Source: Methanosarcinaceae archaeon (GTDB taxonomy: Archaea > Halobacteriota > Methanosarcinia > Methanosarcinales > Methanosarcinaceae). Taken from it: 64,000 bases of DNA. The position numbers were made by a program, and so were the translations under genes. Positions 45,202 to 53,699 of this stretch are shown piece after piece (within the stretch, counting starts at the first letter, position 1; each line of letters opens with the position of its first letter). The notes beneath the pieces were generated by a model, which did no database searches, had not been told where the DNA came from, and was given only the letters and a program-made list of their open reading frames with translations. The DNA is taken from NCBI GenBank assembly GCA_020055655.1, contig JAIPUR010000006.1, positions 1-64,000 of the forward strand. Reading direction: 5' to 3'.

Positions 45202-46077
45202 TCAGTAAATTGTCAATTCGTGGAAAATATCTTTCTTTGAAAGAAGACCTTTTAGGACACCATCAAAAGAAACAAGCAAGAATCCGATGTCACGTTTATC
45301 GAACATTTTCACGGCATCATATAGAGATGTTTCCGAATCCACAGTGATCAATTCCATCGTCATGATATCTTTGACCTTTGCAGTCATATTACCGCATGCA
45401 ACTGCATCGCCGATATCTGTAAATGTGACTACACCGATAATTTCATCGCCTTCCATTACAGGCGCACCATGAATGCTATTTTCCACCAGTATACGAGCAG
45501 TTTCCTGGATACTTGAAGTAGAATTTATAAATACCACATCCATACGTGCATAGTCCTTTACCGGTTTTTTAGGAAGAGAGATCATCTCAGTTATTGAGAA
45601 AACAAGAGTGTTTTTTGTGTCATCGCGTCCGACTACCTCGCCACAAACTACTAATTTATTCACTGGTGTCGGACCCATCTGAACTTTATCTCCCTGCTCA
45701 AAGCCTTTGATATTGCCCAAAACTTTAATCGTACCCTGGCAAAGATCAGGATGTCTTACAGTGGTGAAACTCACTTCTGCTGCTGTTGCACCTTCCATTA
45801 AATTGCCGTTAAGGTAAATAGGAACTACAGCTTCGTTTTCCATGGATGTGATACTAAGTGCTTCATATGCACCGCCTGTTGCCTTATATCCACCTTTTGG
45901 ACCGGGGACTCCCTCTACAAGGCCAAGAACTTTTAGAGATTGCATCTGATTACGAACAGTACCTGGGTTTCTATTAATGAGGTCAGCAATCTCCTCGCCT
46001 TTTACAGCTCGGCTTTTTTCTCTCTGGAGATTTATTAATGCTATAAGAATATCTTTTTGAATTGGAGTCAGTTCCAT
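45202..46077 (-). CDS. Winged-helix regulator with CBS pair
   Basis: The protein has 291 residues. The N-terminal winged helix (LTPIQKDILIALINLQ...GEEIADLINRNPGTVRNQMQSLKVLGLVEGV) is followed by a beta-barrel middle region (VSFTTVRHPDLCQGTIKVL). Two C-terminal CBS domains follow (STSSIQETARILVENSIHGAPVMEGDEIIGVVTFTDI; DSETSLYDAVKMFDKRDIGFLLV). CBS pairs bind adenosyl ligands, so this is likely a ligand-responsive transcription regulator. Its divergent upstream region has palindromes. Confidence 0.82.
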   Translation of the reverse strand: MELTPIQKDILIALINLQREKSRAVKGEEIADLINRNPGTVRNQMQSLKVLGLVEGVPGPKGGYKATGGAYEALSITSMENEAVVPIYLNGNLMEGATAAEVSFTTVRHPDLCQGTIKVLGNIKGFEQGDKVQMGPTPVNKLVVCGEVVGRDDTKNTLVFSITEMISLPKKPVKDYARMDVVFINSTSSIQETARILVENSIHGAPVMEGDEIIGVVTFTDIGDAVACGNMTAKVKDIMTMELITVDSETSLYDAVKMFDKRDIGFLLVSFDGVLKGLLSKKDIFHELTIY

Positions 46078-46498
46078 AAAATCACCATTAAGTGAATAAT
46101 CTAATTATACATAGTCAATAGTGATATAAATATATGAGTATTTCAAATAAATAATAGATAATATATACAATATGATTAGAGATTATCAAATTAGGTCATA
46201 ATTCCTCCCATTCTAATTTGATGATATTAAGTCACACATAATTTGCAAATGAATTCGTTTGTTTAACCCTATTTTGCAAATTCCGTCCAAAACATTGTGA
46301 TAATATTTCATGGACTGGTACATTTTCTGATATATAAGCGTAATGCGTGAGCTACATTCATTCAACGTTAATTGGTAATGAAAAAAGAGTTACACTTTTA
46401 AAGTGAAAATATAATTTGATGGTCCTGATCAACAAAATATACACAAGGAATAACACTTTATACTTTCAAGCGATTGAGCCTACACAGGTAAGAAGACT
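46078..46498. promoter_or_regulatory. 421-base divergent intergenic region with palindromes
   Basis: It lies between the CBS regulator (leftward) and NOG1 (rightward). It contains the inverted repeat ATCAAATTAG (46185-46194)/CTAATTTGAT (46213-46222), the palindrome ATTTGCAAAT (46241-46250), and a near copy TTTGCAAAT (46273-46281) about three helical turns away. AT-rich TATA-like elements occur near 46160 and 46400-46420. No gene is seen. Confidence 0.4.
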
Positions 46499-47470
46499 AT
46501 GATATTTGAGAAGATAACGACTATCCCAACATCAGACGAGCTAATAGATAAAGCATTCAAAAGAGCAAGCCGTGCGATGTCTGGAAAGAAAATTACAGGC
46601 AGGGACACTGCACGTCAGGCACATGAATCCATGATACTGACATCTGGAAATATACTATCAGACAATCTTTCAAACATAGTTAGACATTTTCCTAATTTTG
46701 ATGACCTACACCCATTCTACTACGACCTTGCAAATGTAATGGTCGGTATTGATAAACTGAGACTTGCTCTTGGAAAAATAGATTGGGCAAGTTCCAAGAT
46801 CCATGGCATGGCAAGAGAACATGTGGGAATGATAAGAAGATCGCAGGAACCTACACTCGTAAGAAAAAAATTCTTCGGTCGTGTGGGATCCATCATGAAA
46901 TCCATAAACAAGGACCTTGTTTTTCTCAGTGATGCTCGCGATAAACTAAAAGAACTCCCTTCAGTAGAAGATGAGCCAACCATTGTTGTTGCAGGATACC
47001 CCAACATTGGAAAATCCAGTTTTGTTTCAATGGCTACCGGTGCAAAACCGGAGATAGCATCGTATCCATTTACAACAAAAGGTGTATCAATAGGACACTT
47101 TATGATAGGTCCGGACAGATATCAGGTAATTGACACCCCCGGACTTCTTGACAGGCCGATGTCAGAGAGAAATGAGATCGAGCTTCAGGCCATCAGTGCA
47201 TTGACAAATCTTGAAGCAGTGGTTCTTTTCATTATTGATGCATCGGAATCATGTGGTTACGAGATACAAGATCAGAAAAGTATGCTTGAAGATGTAAGAG
47301 ATGCATTTGAGCTACCATTCCTTGTGGTTGCAAATAAATCCGACCTTCCACAATTCAGAGAGCTTGATTTTGTTGATATGAAAATGTCCACAGCTACCGG
47401 AGAAGGCGTTCAGGAAGTTATGAATAAACTTGTGGAAATGATGGATCAGGTAAAAATAGAAGATGTATAA
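46499..47470 (+). CDS. NOG1-family GTPase
   Basis: The protein has 323 residues. An N-terminal helical domain precedes the GTPase: G1 GYPNIGKSS near residue 170, G2 YPFTTKG, G3 DTPGLLDRP, G4 NKSD. NOG1 works in assembly of the large ribosomal subunit. An AGGTAAG site precedes the ATG. It ends in a terminator hairpin shared with the convergent aminotransferase gene. Confidence 0.92.
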   Translation: MIFEKITTIPTSDELIDKAFKRASRAMSGKKITGRDTARQAHESMILTSGNILSDNLSNIVRHFPNFDDLHPFYYDLANVMVGIDKLRLALGKIDWASSKIHGMAREHVGMIRRSQEPTLVRKKFFGRVGSIMKSINKDLVFLSDARDKLKELPSVEDEPTIVVAGYPNIGKSSFVSMATGAKPEIASYPFTTKGVSIGHFMIGPDRYQVIDTPGLLDRPMSERNEIELQAISALTNLEAVVLFIIDASESCGYEIQDQKSMLEDVRDAFELPFLVVANKSDLPQFRELDFVDMKMSTATGEGVQEVMNKLVEMMDQVKIEDV

Positions 47471-47497
47471 GAGGATCAATACACCACATCTTTTTTC
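47460..47497 (+). terminator. Terminator hairpin at the end of NOG1
   Basis: AAGATGT (47460-47466) pairs with ACATCTT (47486-47492), followed by TTTTTC. The TAA stop lies in the loop. Confidence 0.55.
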
Positions 47498-47507
47498 ATT
47501 CAATTTA

Positions 47508-48623
47508 TTATTTAAGCACTTCTTCCATTATGCCCAAAGCCTTTTTTATATTATCCATGGAAGTTGCATAAGATAATCTTATATGACCTTCGCCGCCAGC
47601 ACCAAATGCAGTACCCGGGACCACTATAATCCCATTGGACACAAGTTTTGCTGCAACCTCTGCTGAATCAGAAACTTCCGGAAATGCATAGAATGCACCT
47701 TTTGGGAAATCGCATTTCAGGCCGATAGAATTTAGACCTTCCACAAGAACGTTTCTGCGTTTCCTGAATTCTTCCCGCATTTCAATAACGGGATCAATTG
47801 ACCCATTTATAGCTGCAAGTGCTGCCTTTTGAGCAATGGAATTTGCGCATGCCTGAACATATTGATGGATCTTTATCATCTGATCAGTGTATTCTTGTTT
47901 TGCAGCAACATAACCAAGTCTCCATCCGGTCATGGAATATGTTTTGGACACTGCATTAACAGTAATGACATTATCAGAGAACTGAGCAGGGCTTACATGC
48001 TCCCCTTCATAAATAAAATGCTCATAAACCTCATCGGATATCAAAGTGATATTATGATCATCCGCGATCTCAGCAAATGCTTTCATATCGGATCTGCTTT
48101 GAACAGCCCCTGTAGGGTTTGCAGGTGAATTAAGTATCATTGCCTTGGTTTTGGGATTGATTCTTTCAACTACATCTTCAGGCCTTATGGTAAGATCATC
48201 TCCAAGAGGAAGAGGTGAGCTTAGACCACCCATGATCTCAATGAGGGAATTATAAGAAACAAAGCCAGGATTTGCAACAAGCACTTCATCACCAGGATTT
48301 ACAAGTGATGCTATGGCAATTTCAAGTGCTTCAGATGCACCGGATGTTACGATCAATTCATCTGAAGAGACATCTATACTGTTCTCCCTTTGAAATTTAG
48401 AGCTTAGAGCCTCACGAAGTTCCACAATACCAGACCCAAAAGTATAGCCCGTGAAGCCTTCGTTGATGGCATTAATAGCTGCCTGTTTGATGTGTTCAGG
48501 AGTATCAAAGTCAGGCTGGCCAATGCCGAGGTTTACAGCACCTGGGCCTGCAGCCTCGAACATTTTACGGATACCGGAAATATCAATATCCAGTGCCCTT
48601 TTAGCAAACTTCGTGTTGGCCAT
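47508..48623 (-). CDS. Class I aspartate-type aminotransferase (PLP)
   Basis: The protein has 371 residues. It has NLGIGQPDFDTP, the YTFGSGIVELREALS start region, NSPANPTGAV, ISDEVYEHF and the Schiff-base Lys in NAVSKTYSMTGWRLGY, and it ends with the Arg in HIRLSYA. The family transfers amino groups between aspartate or aromatic acids and 2-oxoglutarate. The exact substrate is unclear. It is 12 bases after hxlB on the same strand. Confidence 0.92.
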   Translation of the reverse strand: MANTKFAKRALDIDISGIRKMFEAAGPGAVNLGIGQPDFDTPEHIKQAAINAINEGFTGYTFGSGIVELREALSSKFQRENSIDVSSDELIVTSGASEALEIAIASLVNPGDEVLVANPGFVSYNSLIEIMGGLSSPLPLGDDLTIRPEDVVERINPKTKAMILNSPANPTGAVQSRSDMKAFAEIADDHNITLISDEVYEHFIYEGEHVSPAQFSDNVITVNAVSKTYSMTGWRLGYVAAKQEYTDQMIKIHQYVQACANSIAQKAALAAINGSIDPVIEMREEFRKRRNVLVEGLNSIGLKCDFPKGAFYAFPEVSDSAEVAAKLVSNGIIVVPGTAFGAGGEGHIRLSYATSMDNIKKALGIMEEVLK

Positions 48624-48635
48624 ATTAGCTCCCGA

Positions 48636-49244
48636 TCATTCAATATTGGTATGTCTTGATTTAAGATCAGCTTCTGATGCACCTGTAATGTATATCAATT
48701 CTGCGATCACGGCGTCAAGAAAAACACTTGCAGATGTTTCAAAAGAGGTGCCAAGTGGTGTAAGATAAGTGTATTCACCACGCATGTGACGTTCGACGTA
48801 GCCACCTGCATCATCCTTTGTCCTTCCATGAAGTTCGATCACATTATCGGACAAGTTGCCAAGTTTTGAATCCTTGTTAGAAGTTATTGATACAAGCGTT
48901 GCACCAATATCCTTTGCAACTTTTCCAAGGTCTGAAATTGAACGAGTCTGCCCGGACCCGGATATTGCAACAACAACATCACCGCTACTGACAGCAGGTG
49001 TGGTGGTCTCACCAACTACATGTGAAGAAAAACCAAGATGCATTAATCTCATTGCAAAAGCTCTTCCAACAAGACCTGACCTTCCTGCACCCATAACAAA
49101 TACCCGCTTTGCTTTTAGGAGATGTTGAAGCATCTCCTGAATAGATTCATAATCAAGCTCTTCAGCCACCTTTTCCAAGTGCCCGACCATTAACAGAATA
49201 GATGATTTCAAATGTTTACATTCAATTGTATTATCTTCGCTCAT
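48636..49244 (-). CDS. hxlB: 6-phospho-3-hexuloisomerase
   Basis: The protein has 202 residues. It is a SIS-domain isomerase converting 3-hexulose 6-phosphate to fructose 6-phosphate; in archaea it works in the reverse ribulose-monophosphate route for pentose supply. Landmarks are VFVMGAGRSGLVGRAFAMRL, ISGSGQTRSI and PLGTSFETSASVFLDA. The HPS partner is not adjacent. It also supports prs by providing ribulose phosphate. Confidence 0.9.
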   Translation of the reverse strand: MSEDNTIECKHLKSSILLMVGHLEKVAEELDYESIQEMLQHLLKAKRVFVMGAGRSGLVGRAFAMRLMHLGFSSHVVGETTTPAVSSGDVVVAISGSGQTRSISDLGKVAKDIGATLVSITSNKDSKLGNLSDNVIELHGRTKDDAGGYVERHMRGEYTYLTPLGTSFETSASVFLDAVIAELIYITGASEADLKSRHTNIE

Positions 49245-49262
49245 TGTAAAAGATCCTATTAT

Positions 49263-49784
49263 TTAATGGGAATGACTATCGTAATATTTCTCTTTAACAT
49301 CATCCTTATAATTAACTTTTTTCAGAACCCATCCTTTGATATTAGTTAATTCATCATATAGTCTGATAATATCTGAATCATTGCCATTCCAATAACAATC
49401 CATAAGCATGTCATTTTCTTTAAGCTCATCACATATTGAACCTGCAAGCCTGAAAAGTGCTTTTTTACTGGAAAATGGGATATGAAAAGTTGCACGATAT
49501 CCTTTGTCCGCCTTGGCATAGGCTACAAGAACATACCCATTGCTTTCGTAGTCAGTTATTTCCTCAAAATCACAAACAACCTCAAGCTCATGGACAGCTG
49601 TCTTATCGATTTTAGAAATTGCGAGAAGGACCTCACCTACAACTACATCAGGTATTTGCCGTCCAAACCATATAGAGATTTTACCATAGGTACAGACTAC
49701 ATGTATGTCATCCCTACCCATCTCAAAAGAAGAAAGTGAGTGATGAGGAGAAATTAAGTCTTGTTTACTCTCTTTAACACTCAT
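49263..49784 (-). CDS. Conserved hypothetical protein (173 aa)
   Basis: This soluble alpha/beta protein has DIHVVCTYGKISIWFGRQIPD near the start, IDKTAVHELEVVCDFEEI in the middle and a His-containing end YYDSHSH. It lies between DUF2073 and hxlB on the same strand. No family was recognised. Confidence 0.55.
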   Translation of the reverse strand: MSVKESKQDLISPHHSLSSFEMGRDDIHVVCTYGKISIWFGRQIPDVVVGEVLLAISKIDKTAVHELEVVCDFEEITDYESNGYVLVAYAKADKGYRATFHIPFSSKKALFRLAGSICDELKENDMLMDCYWNGNDSDIIRLYDELTNIKGWVLKKVNYKDDVKEKYYDSHSH

Positions 49785-49800
49785 TCAAATTCACACACAT

Positions 49801-50163
49801 CTATTTACTTGCAGAAACAAGAGCACTGATCATATCACGATCCTTTTTGAGGGTCTTTAACTGGTCAGCAGGTCCGATCACGGTAAGTCTTGTTTTAAGT
49901 GCATTCTTCTTCAGGATCTTGCCGAAGAATGATGTATCAACTTCAGAAGGATAACTTTCCATTTCAATTCCTGAAAAACCATCTGGCTCTATTAGAGTCA
50001 TGGTCATTTCTATAAGACTTGCCTCTTCCTCCGGGCTCAAACCCTTTTCAAGCACCAGGATCTTGCCGCTCATCACTTCATCAATTATAAATCTGACTTT
50101 TTCAACAGGAGCCATTTCTGACAATCTGTGCTCAGAGATCAGATCCATCTGGAAACCCTTCAT
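49801..50163 (-). CDS. DUF2073 family protein
   Basis: The protein has 120 residues from the ATG at 50163 (GGTGATC just upstream). It has MDLISEHRLSEMAPVEKVRFIIDEVMSGKILVLEKGLSPEEE and SYPSEVDTSFFGKILKKN. The family is archaeal and regularly adjoins an Era-like GTPase. It starts four bases after the GTPase stop here, so they are likely partners. Function is unknown. Confidence 0.85.
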   Translation of the reverse strand: MKGFQMDLISEHRLSEMAPVEKVRFIIDEVMSGKILVLEKGLSPEEEASLIEMTMTLIEPDGFSGIEMESYPSEVDTSFFGKILKKNALKTRLTVIGPADQLKTLKKDRDMISALVSASK

Positions 50164-50167
50164 AAGA

Positions 50168-50803
50168 TCACCCAAACCTCTTTGCTATTTCTTCATACAG
50201 TGTCTCCACATTCTTTCCTTCGAGAGCTGATATTGAAACCATTGGGTGTTGTGGGAAGGCATCTCTAATAGTAGACGGAGATGAATCAGGAAGATCAACC
50301 TTATTAGATACAATCAGCAATGGGAGCTGACGTGCTTCCATGTTTCCAATAACAGTTACATTAACCTGGGTGAAAGGATCTTCTGTGGCATCCATAACAA
50401 GAATGACACCATCGAGGTTCTCAAGCCATTTAACAGATTCAATAACTCCCTCTGTTGCTTCTTTAGCACGTCTTTTAGACTCAGCCTCATCCATTCCCTG
50501 TGCCATGAATTCTTGGAAATCTATCTTTGTTGCAAGTCCCGGAGTATCAATGATATCTAAAGTGATAGAACTTGAATCGGCCTTTATTGTCACACCTTCT
50601 CTGCGCCTTGCACGTCTGGTCTCATGGGCAACATGAGACACAGAACCCATTGCATCGCCAGTCCAGTCCCTGATAATACGGTTTGCTAAAGTGGTCTTAC
50701 CTGCATTTGGCGGACCATATATACCTATTCGAGCATTTTGCTTTTTAAACAGTTTTGTGAAAAATTTAGAGAAATTGCTTTTGAATTTGTTAATTACGCC
50801 CAT
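50168..50803 (-). CDS. Era-like GTP-binding protein
   Basis: The protein has 211 residues. A basic N-terminus (KFFTKLFKKQNARIG) precedes G1 GPPNAGKTT, G3 DTPGLATK, G4 SNKVD and SALEG (G5). There is no KH domain as in bacterial Era. The archaeal role may be in ribosome or translation work, possibly with DUF2073. The ATG follows GGAGG by about 6 bases. Confidence 0.88.
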   Translation of the reverse strand: MGVINKFKSNFSKFFTKLFKKQNARIGIYGPPNAGKTTLANRIIRDWTGDAMGSVSHVAHETRRARRREGVTIKADSSSITLDIIDTPGLATKIDFQEFMAQGMDEAESKRRAKEATEGVIESVKWLENLDGVILVMDATEDPFTQVNVTVIGNMEARQLPLLIVSNKVDLPDSSPSTIRDAFPQHPMVSISALEGKNVETLYEEIAKRFG

Positions 50804-50912
50804 TCATACCCTCCGTTGTATGGGATGACATCATATTTGAATATTTTACTATAACAAACACCCACTGGCATATATTTCTTATTGTATATGGTTAAGCTGA
50901 TAATAGGTGCCA

Positions 50913-51914
50913 TTAACTATTTAATTTAGTCATAGCTGAGTTAATTGCTATTTCAGCGATATTTACACTGTAATCGACAATTCTGTCAATACTGTCCACT
51001 GCAGTCCCAAGTGCAACCACTGATTCAGGGGAACTGAGTGTCAAAGTAGCTTCGTTGAGCTTTTTAATTAGAGGAGACATCTTTGCAATTCTGTCAATAA
51101 CCTGGTTTGCAAGATCAACATCTGAATTATAAAGAGCATCTATAGAGTCTTCAAATATTTTTCTAGAGAAGTCGCTTGCTTTTTCTATCATTTCCATAGT
51201 ATTTTCAGGAACAGGGGAATCAAATGAATATGTAGACTTAGCGATCTTGCATGCATGGTCTGCGATCCTTTCGATTGGAACGGCTGCCATCCTAAAATCA
51301 TGATATTCATCTATAGAAGTTTCCATAGCATCAGGAAGTCTTGCACCTCGAAGTACAGCACGGAACTGTTTTGAGATTAACAAGAACAGACGATCAACAT
51401 CATCATCCCTTTGATCAACATCAAGTGCAAGATCAGTATCCAATGTCTTCACAGCTTTTATTGCATCCCCATACATGGAATTTGAGATCAGGAACATCCT
51501 TCTCACACTTTTTTTGATAGAGATCTCATCCGGATTCAGCAAATCCTGAATAACCACTTTTTTTGCAGTTTCCTCAACTATCTCAGGGCCTATCAGCTTA
51601 TAACACATTCCCCTGATAATGTTTTTTTGCTCCGCCAAAATGCGCTCAGCTTTAATATCTATTATGTCAGACCCAGCAAGATAAGCTGCAATAATATCAC
51701 GTGTAAGAGCATCACCCATTTTACCTGTCACATCTATCTGGTATTTTCTTATAGGAGGTGTATCATGAATCGGGTCTATGACCATCTTTCCATCAGGCTG
51801 CGGATATAGTGTAACTCTACTTCCTGTTTGTATTCCAACTTTATCTGCCCAGGGTTTGGGTAAAGAGATAATATATGTAGAACCGCCAGTTTGCTGAATT
51901 TTTCTAGTTTCTAT
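50913..51914 (-). CDS. PhoU-type regulator with N-terminal AbrB/SpoVT domain
   Basis: About 333 residues can be read. The first 45 residues (ETRKIQQTGGSTYIISLPKP, then WADKVGIQTGSRVTL) form the AbrB-type DNA-binding domain, followed by two PhoU helical repeats. It probably regulates phosphate uptake. The open frame begins just after an in-frame TAA (51917-51915). No ATG, GTG or TTG occurs before 51785, which would remove the whole AbrB domain. ATA at 51914 aligns with the Met expected in relatives, and a weak GGGGA lies 6 bases upstream, so an ATA start or a mutated start is likely. Confidence 0.8.
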   Translation of the reverse strand: METRKIQQTGGSTYIISLPKPWADKVGIQTGSRVTLYPQPDGKMVIDPIHDTPPIRKYQIDVTGKMGDALTRDIIAAYLAGSDIIDIKAERILAEQKNIIRGMCYKLIGPEIVEETAKKVVIQDLLNPDEISIKKSVRRMFLISNSMYGDAIKAVKTLDTDLALDVDQRDDDVDRLFLLISKQFRAVLRGARLPDAMETSIDEYHDFRMAAVPIERIADHACKIAKSTYSFDSPVPENTMEMIEKASDFSRKIFEDSIDALYNSDVDLANQVIDRIAKMSPLIKKLNEATLTLSSPESVVALGTAVDSIDRIVDYSVNIAEIAINSAMTKLNS

Positions 51915-51939
51915 TTAAATTCCCCAGTTTAATCTTGTT

Positions 51940-51980
51940 TTATAGAATATATATATCCACAGCCGAGGTATATATATCTG
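51940..51980. promoter_or_regulatory. Divergent TATA-rich dyad between phoU and a membrane gene
   Basis: An ATATATATATCC stretch (51947-51958) faces GGTATATATATC (51967-51978) across a short ACAGCCGA centre. This forms an imperfect dyad that could serve as back-to-back promoters. The left TATA lies about 33 bases from the phoU start. Confidence 0.4.
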
Positions 51981-52029
51981 TTCTTTTCACACCAAGAATA
52001 ATATATAATAATAAACATTATTATAAAAG

Positions 52030-52530
52030 ATGTTGAAAACAAATATGAGTCCGCATGATATATCAATTTTAAGAAAAATTATGCCCATTATTTGCATTCT
52101 TGTTCCATGGGAAGTCTATTACTACATAGGTGATTATTCAAAAGGCTGGGGCATCAAGTTTTCACTATTCTACGCGAATTTTGATTCGCAGTATGGCAAC
52201 ATTTTTGTAGATATGATCAAGCAGCTTGGCTTGCTATCCTACGGAGGATTTCTTCCTTCGGTAAGGACTATCACGTGGTTTGTAGCGGCAATACTTTGTA
52301 TAGCTCTACTAGTCTATGAATTATCTAAGAAAAGTCTGGAATTAGAACTTAAGAACTCAAACATAGCTGCCGTTTTCATTGCCTGCGCAATATTAACATT
52401 AGTAAGTTCACTGGCAGTCTGGAACAGTGCTTTTAAAGCATTCCCGATCGCTCCATTCTTTTTTTCTCTGGGAGGATATTTACTTCTCACTGCAAATGAT
52501 TCCAGTGAGAAGTTCAAAGATAATAATTAA
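52030..52530 (+). CDS. Four-helix membrane protein of unknown function
   Basis: The protein has 166 residues. Hydrophobic segments lie at about 17-32, 79-103, 113-130 and 139-151. The loop after the first segment is Tyr/Trp/Asp-rich (WEVYYYIGDYSKGWG). It has no Cys/His motif and no known family. A long AT-rich gap (52531-52764) with no gene follows. Confidence 0.55.
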   Translation: MLKTNMSPHDISILRKIMPIICILVPWEVYYYIGDYSKGWGIKFSLFYANFDSQYGNIFVDMIKQLGLLSYGGFLPSVRTITWFVAAILCIALLVYELSKKSLELELKNSNIAAVFIACAILTLVSSLAVWNSAFKAFPIAPFFFSLGGYLLLTANDSSEKFKDNN

Positions 52531-52764
52531 ATAACAATTTTAAATGATGATTTGTAATTATTTTATGAAACCTATAAATACACATAAGTTTTTCTTATAT
52601 TGACGGCAATAGATTACAAAATAATGATCATTTTTGTAATGACTTTTTTGAAATTTTTTTTAGCTTAAATTCCAAAATAATACCAATGATATTATTACTA
52701 TTATATCAATGATATAACATTATGCGAGAAAAATAATATTACATTTCCATGAGCCATTGGACTC

Positions 52765-53688
52765 ATGAGTTCGAATAGTACAATAGATATAACAGGATTC
52801 CCAGCAAAAAGATACGGATTTTACGATAACGTTATCGGTAAAGACACTCTTGCCACATTGAATCTCCTAAAAAGTTCTGTATTGGTATCTATATCCGGGG
52901 CCTTGAGAATACACATAGCCTTTTTGTTACTGCAATTAAATTCAATGTTCTTGCATTGTTTTGCAGGTGGGTTAATCATATATTCAGTCTATACTATTGA
53001 TAGGGCCATGGACGCTGAAGAAGATTCAGTGAACAGATCCGAACTAAAAGGTGCTTCGAATAAATGTGCATTAGTAGTTTCACTCATATGTTTTGTCATC
53101 GGAGCAGGCATACTTGCATCCAGTGGGCTAATCCTTATTGCATTTATACCCCTCATCACTGGTTATCTGTATACCAAGGGAATTGAAATTGGTAACTTAA
53201 AACTAAGGCTTAAAGGCGGTATGGGAGTGAAGAATCTGGTAGTTGGAATTACATGGGGTACATTTATCGCAGGAATTGCAGGGTACTATTCGGCAAGTTT
53301 CCTGGCAACAATATTGGTCTTTCTGTTTTTCGGAATCAAATTATTTGTCAATTCCGCAATATATGATTTCAAAGATATTGAAGGTGACATGCTAGCAGGA
53401 ATCATGACTTTGCCAGTAAGCCTTGGAGAAAAGAAAACCAGACATCTTCTTTTTGGACTTCACATAGCAATCCATATATTATTGATAATTTCTTTGTTCA
53501 AAGGAATGATAGCTTTTGAACCGATCATATTAATTTACAGTCTTGGAGCAGGAATTACATCGATCAGAAGTTTCACAAAGCCTTTGGAATTTGAAAGCAT
53601 GAAAAATGAAACAAAGAGACTTCTCATAGTTGATGGAGAATCAAGCTCTATTGTAGGGATCAAAGCAATTGCAAATTGTATCCTATGA
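52765..53688 (+). CDS. UbiA-family membrane prenyltransferase
   Basis: The protein has 307 residues with about nine hydrophobic segments. The two Asp-rich motifs are present in variant form: YTIDRAMDAEED (DxxxD) and YDFKDIEGDMLAG (DxxxD). UbiA enzymes attach isoprenoid chains to aromatic or lipid acceptors; archaeal members make membrane lipids or quinone-like carriers. The first motif lacks the usual Asn (NDxxD), so the substrate may differ. Confidence 0.82.
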   Translation: MSSNSTIDITGFPAKRYGFYDNVIGKDTLATLNLLKSSVLVSISGALRIHIAFLLLQLNSMFLHCFAGGLIIYSVYTIDRAMDAEEDSVNRSELKGASNKCALVVSLICFVIGAGILASSGLILIAFIPLITGYLYTKGIEIGNLKLRLKGGMGVKNLVVGITWGTFIAGIAGYYSASFLATILVFLFFGIKLFVNSAIYDFKDIEGDMLAGIMTLPVSLGEKKTRHLLFGLHIAIHILLIISLFKGMIAFEPIILIYSLGAGITSIRSFTKPLEFESMKNETKRLLIVDGESSSIVGIKAIANCIL

Positions 53689-53699
53689 TAGGAATTTTA

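Noticed and set aside
17718-46490. Repeated CCTACACAGG at about 17719 and 46479
   Set aside because: Two copies of a ten-base word in 64 kb can occur by chance and the surroundings differ.
52760-52780. GTTCGAATAG resembling a tRNA T-loop
   Set aside because: It is the first codons of the UbiA-type gene; no acceptor or anticodon stems surround it. No tRNA was found in the window.
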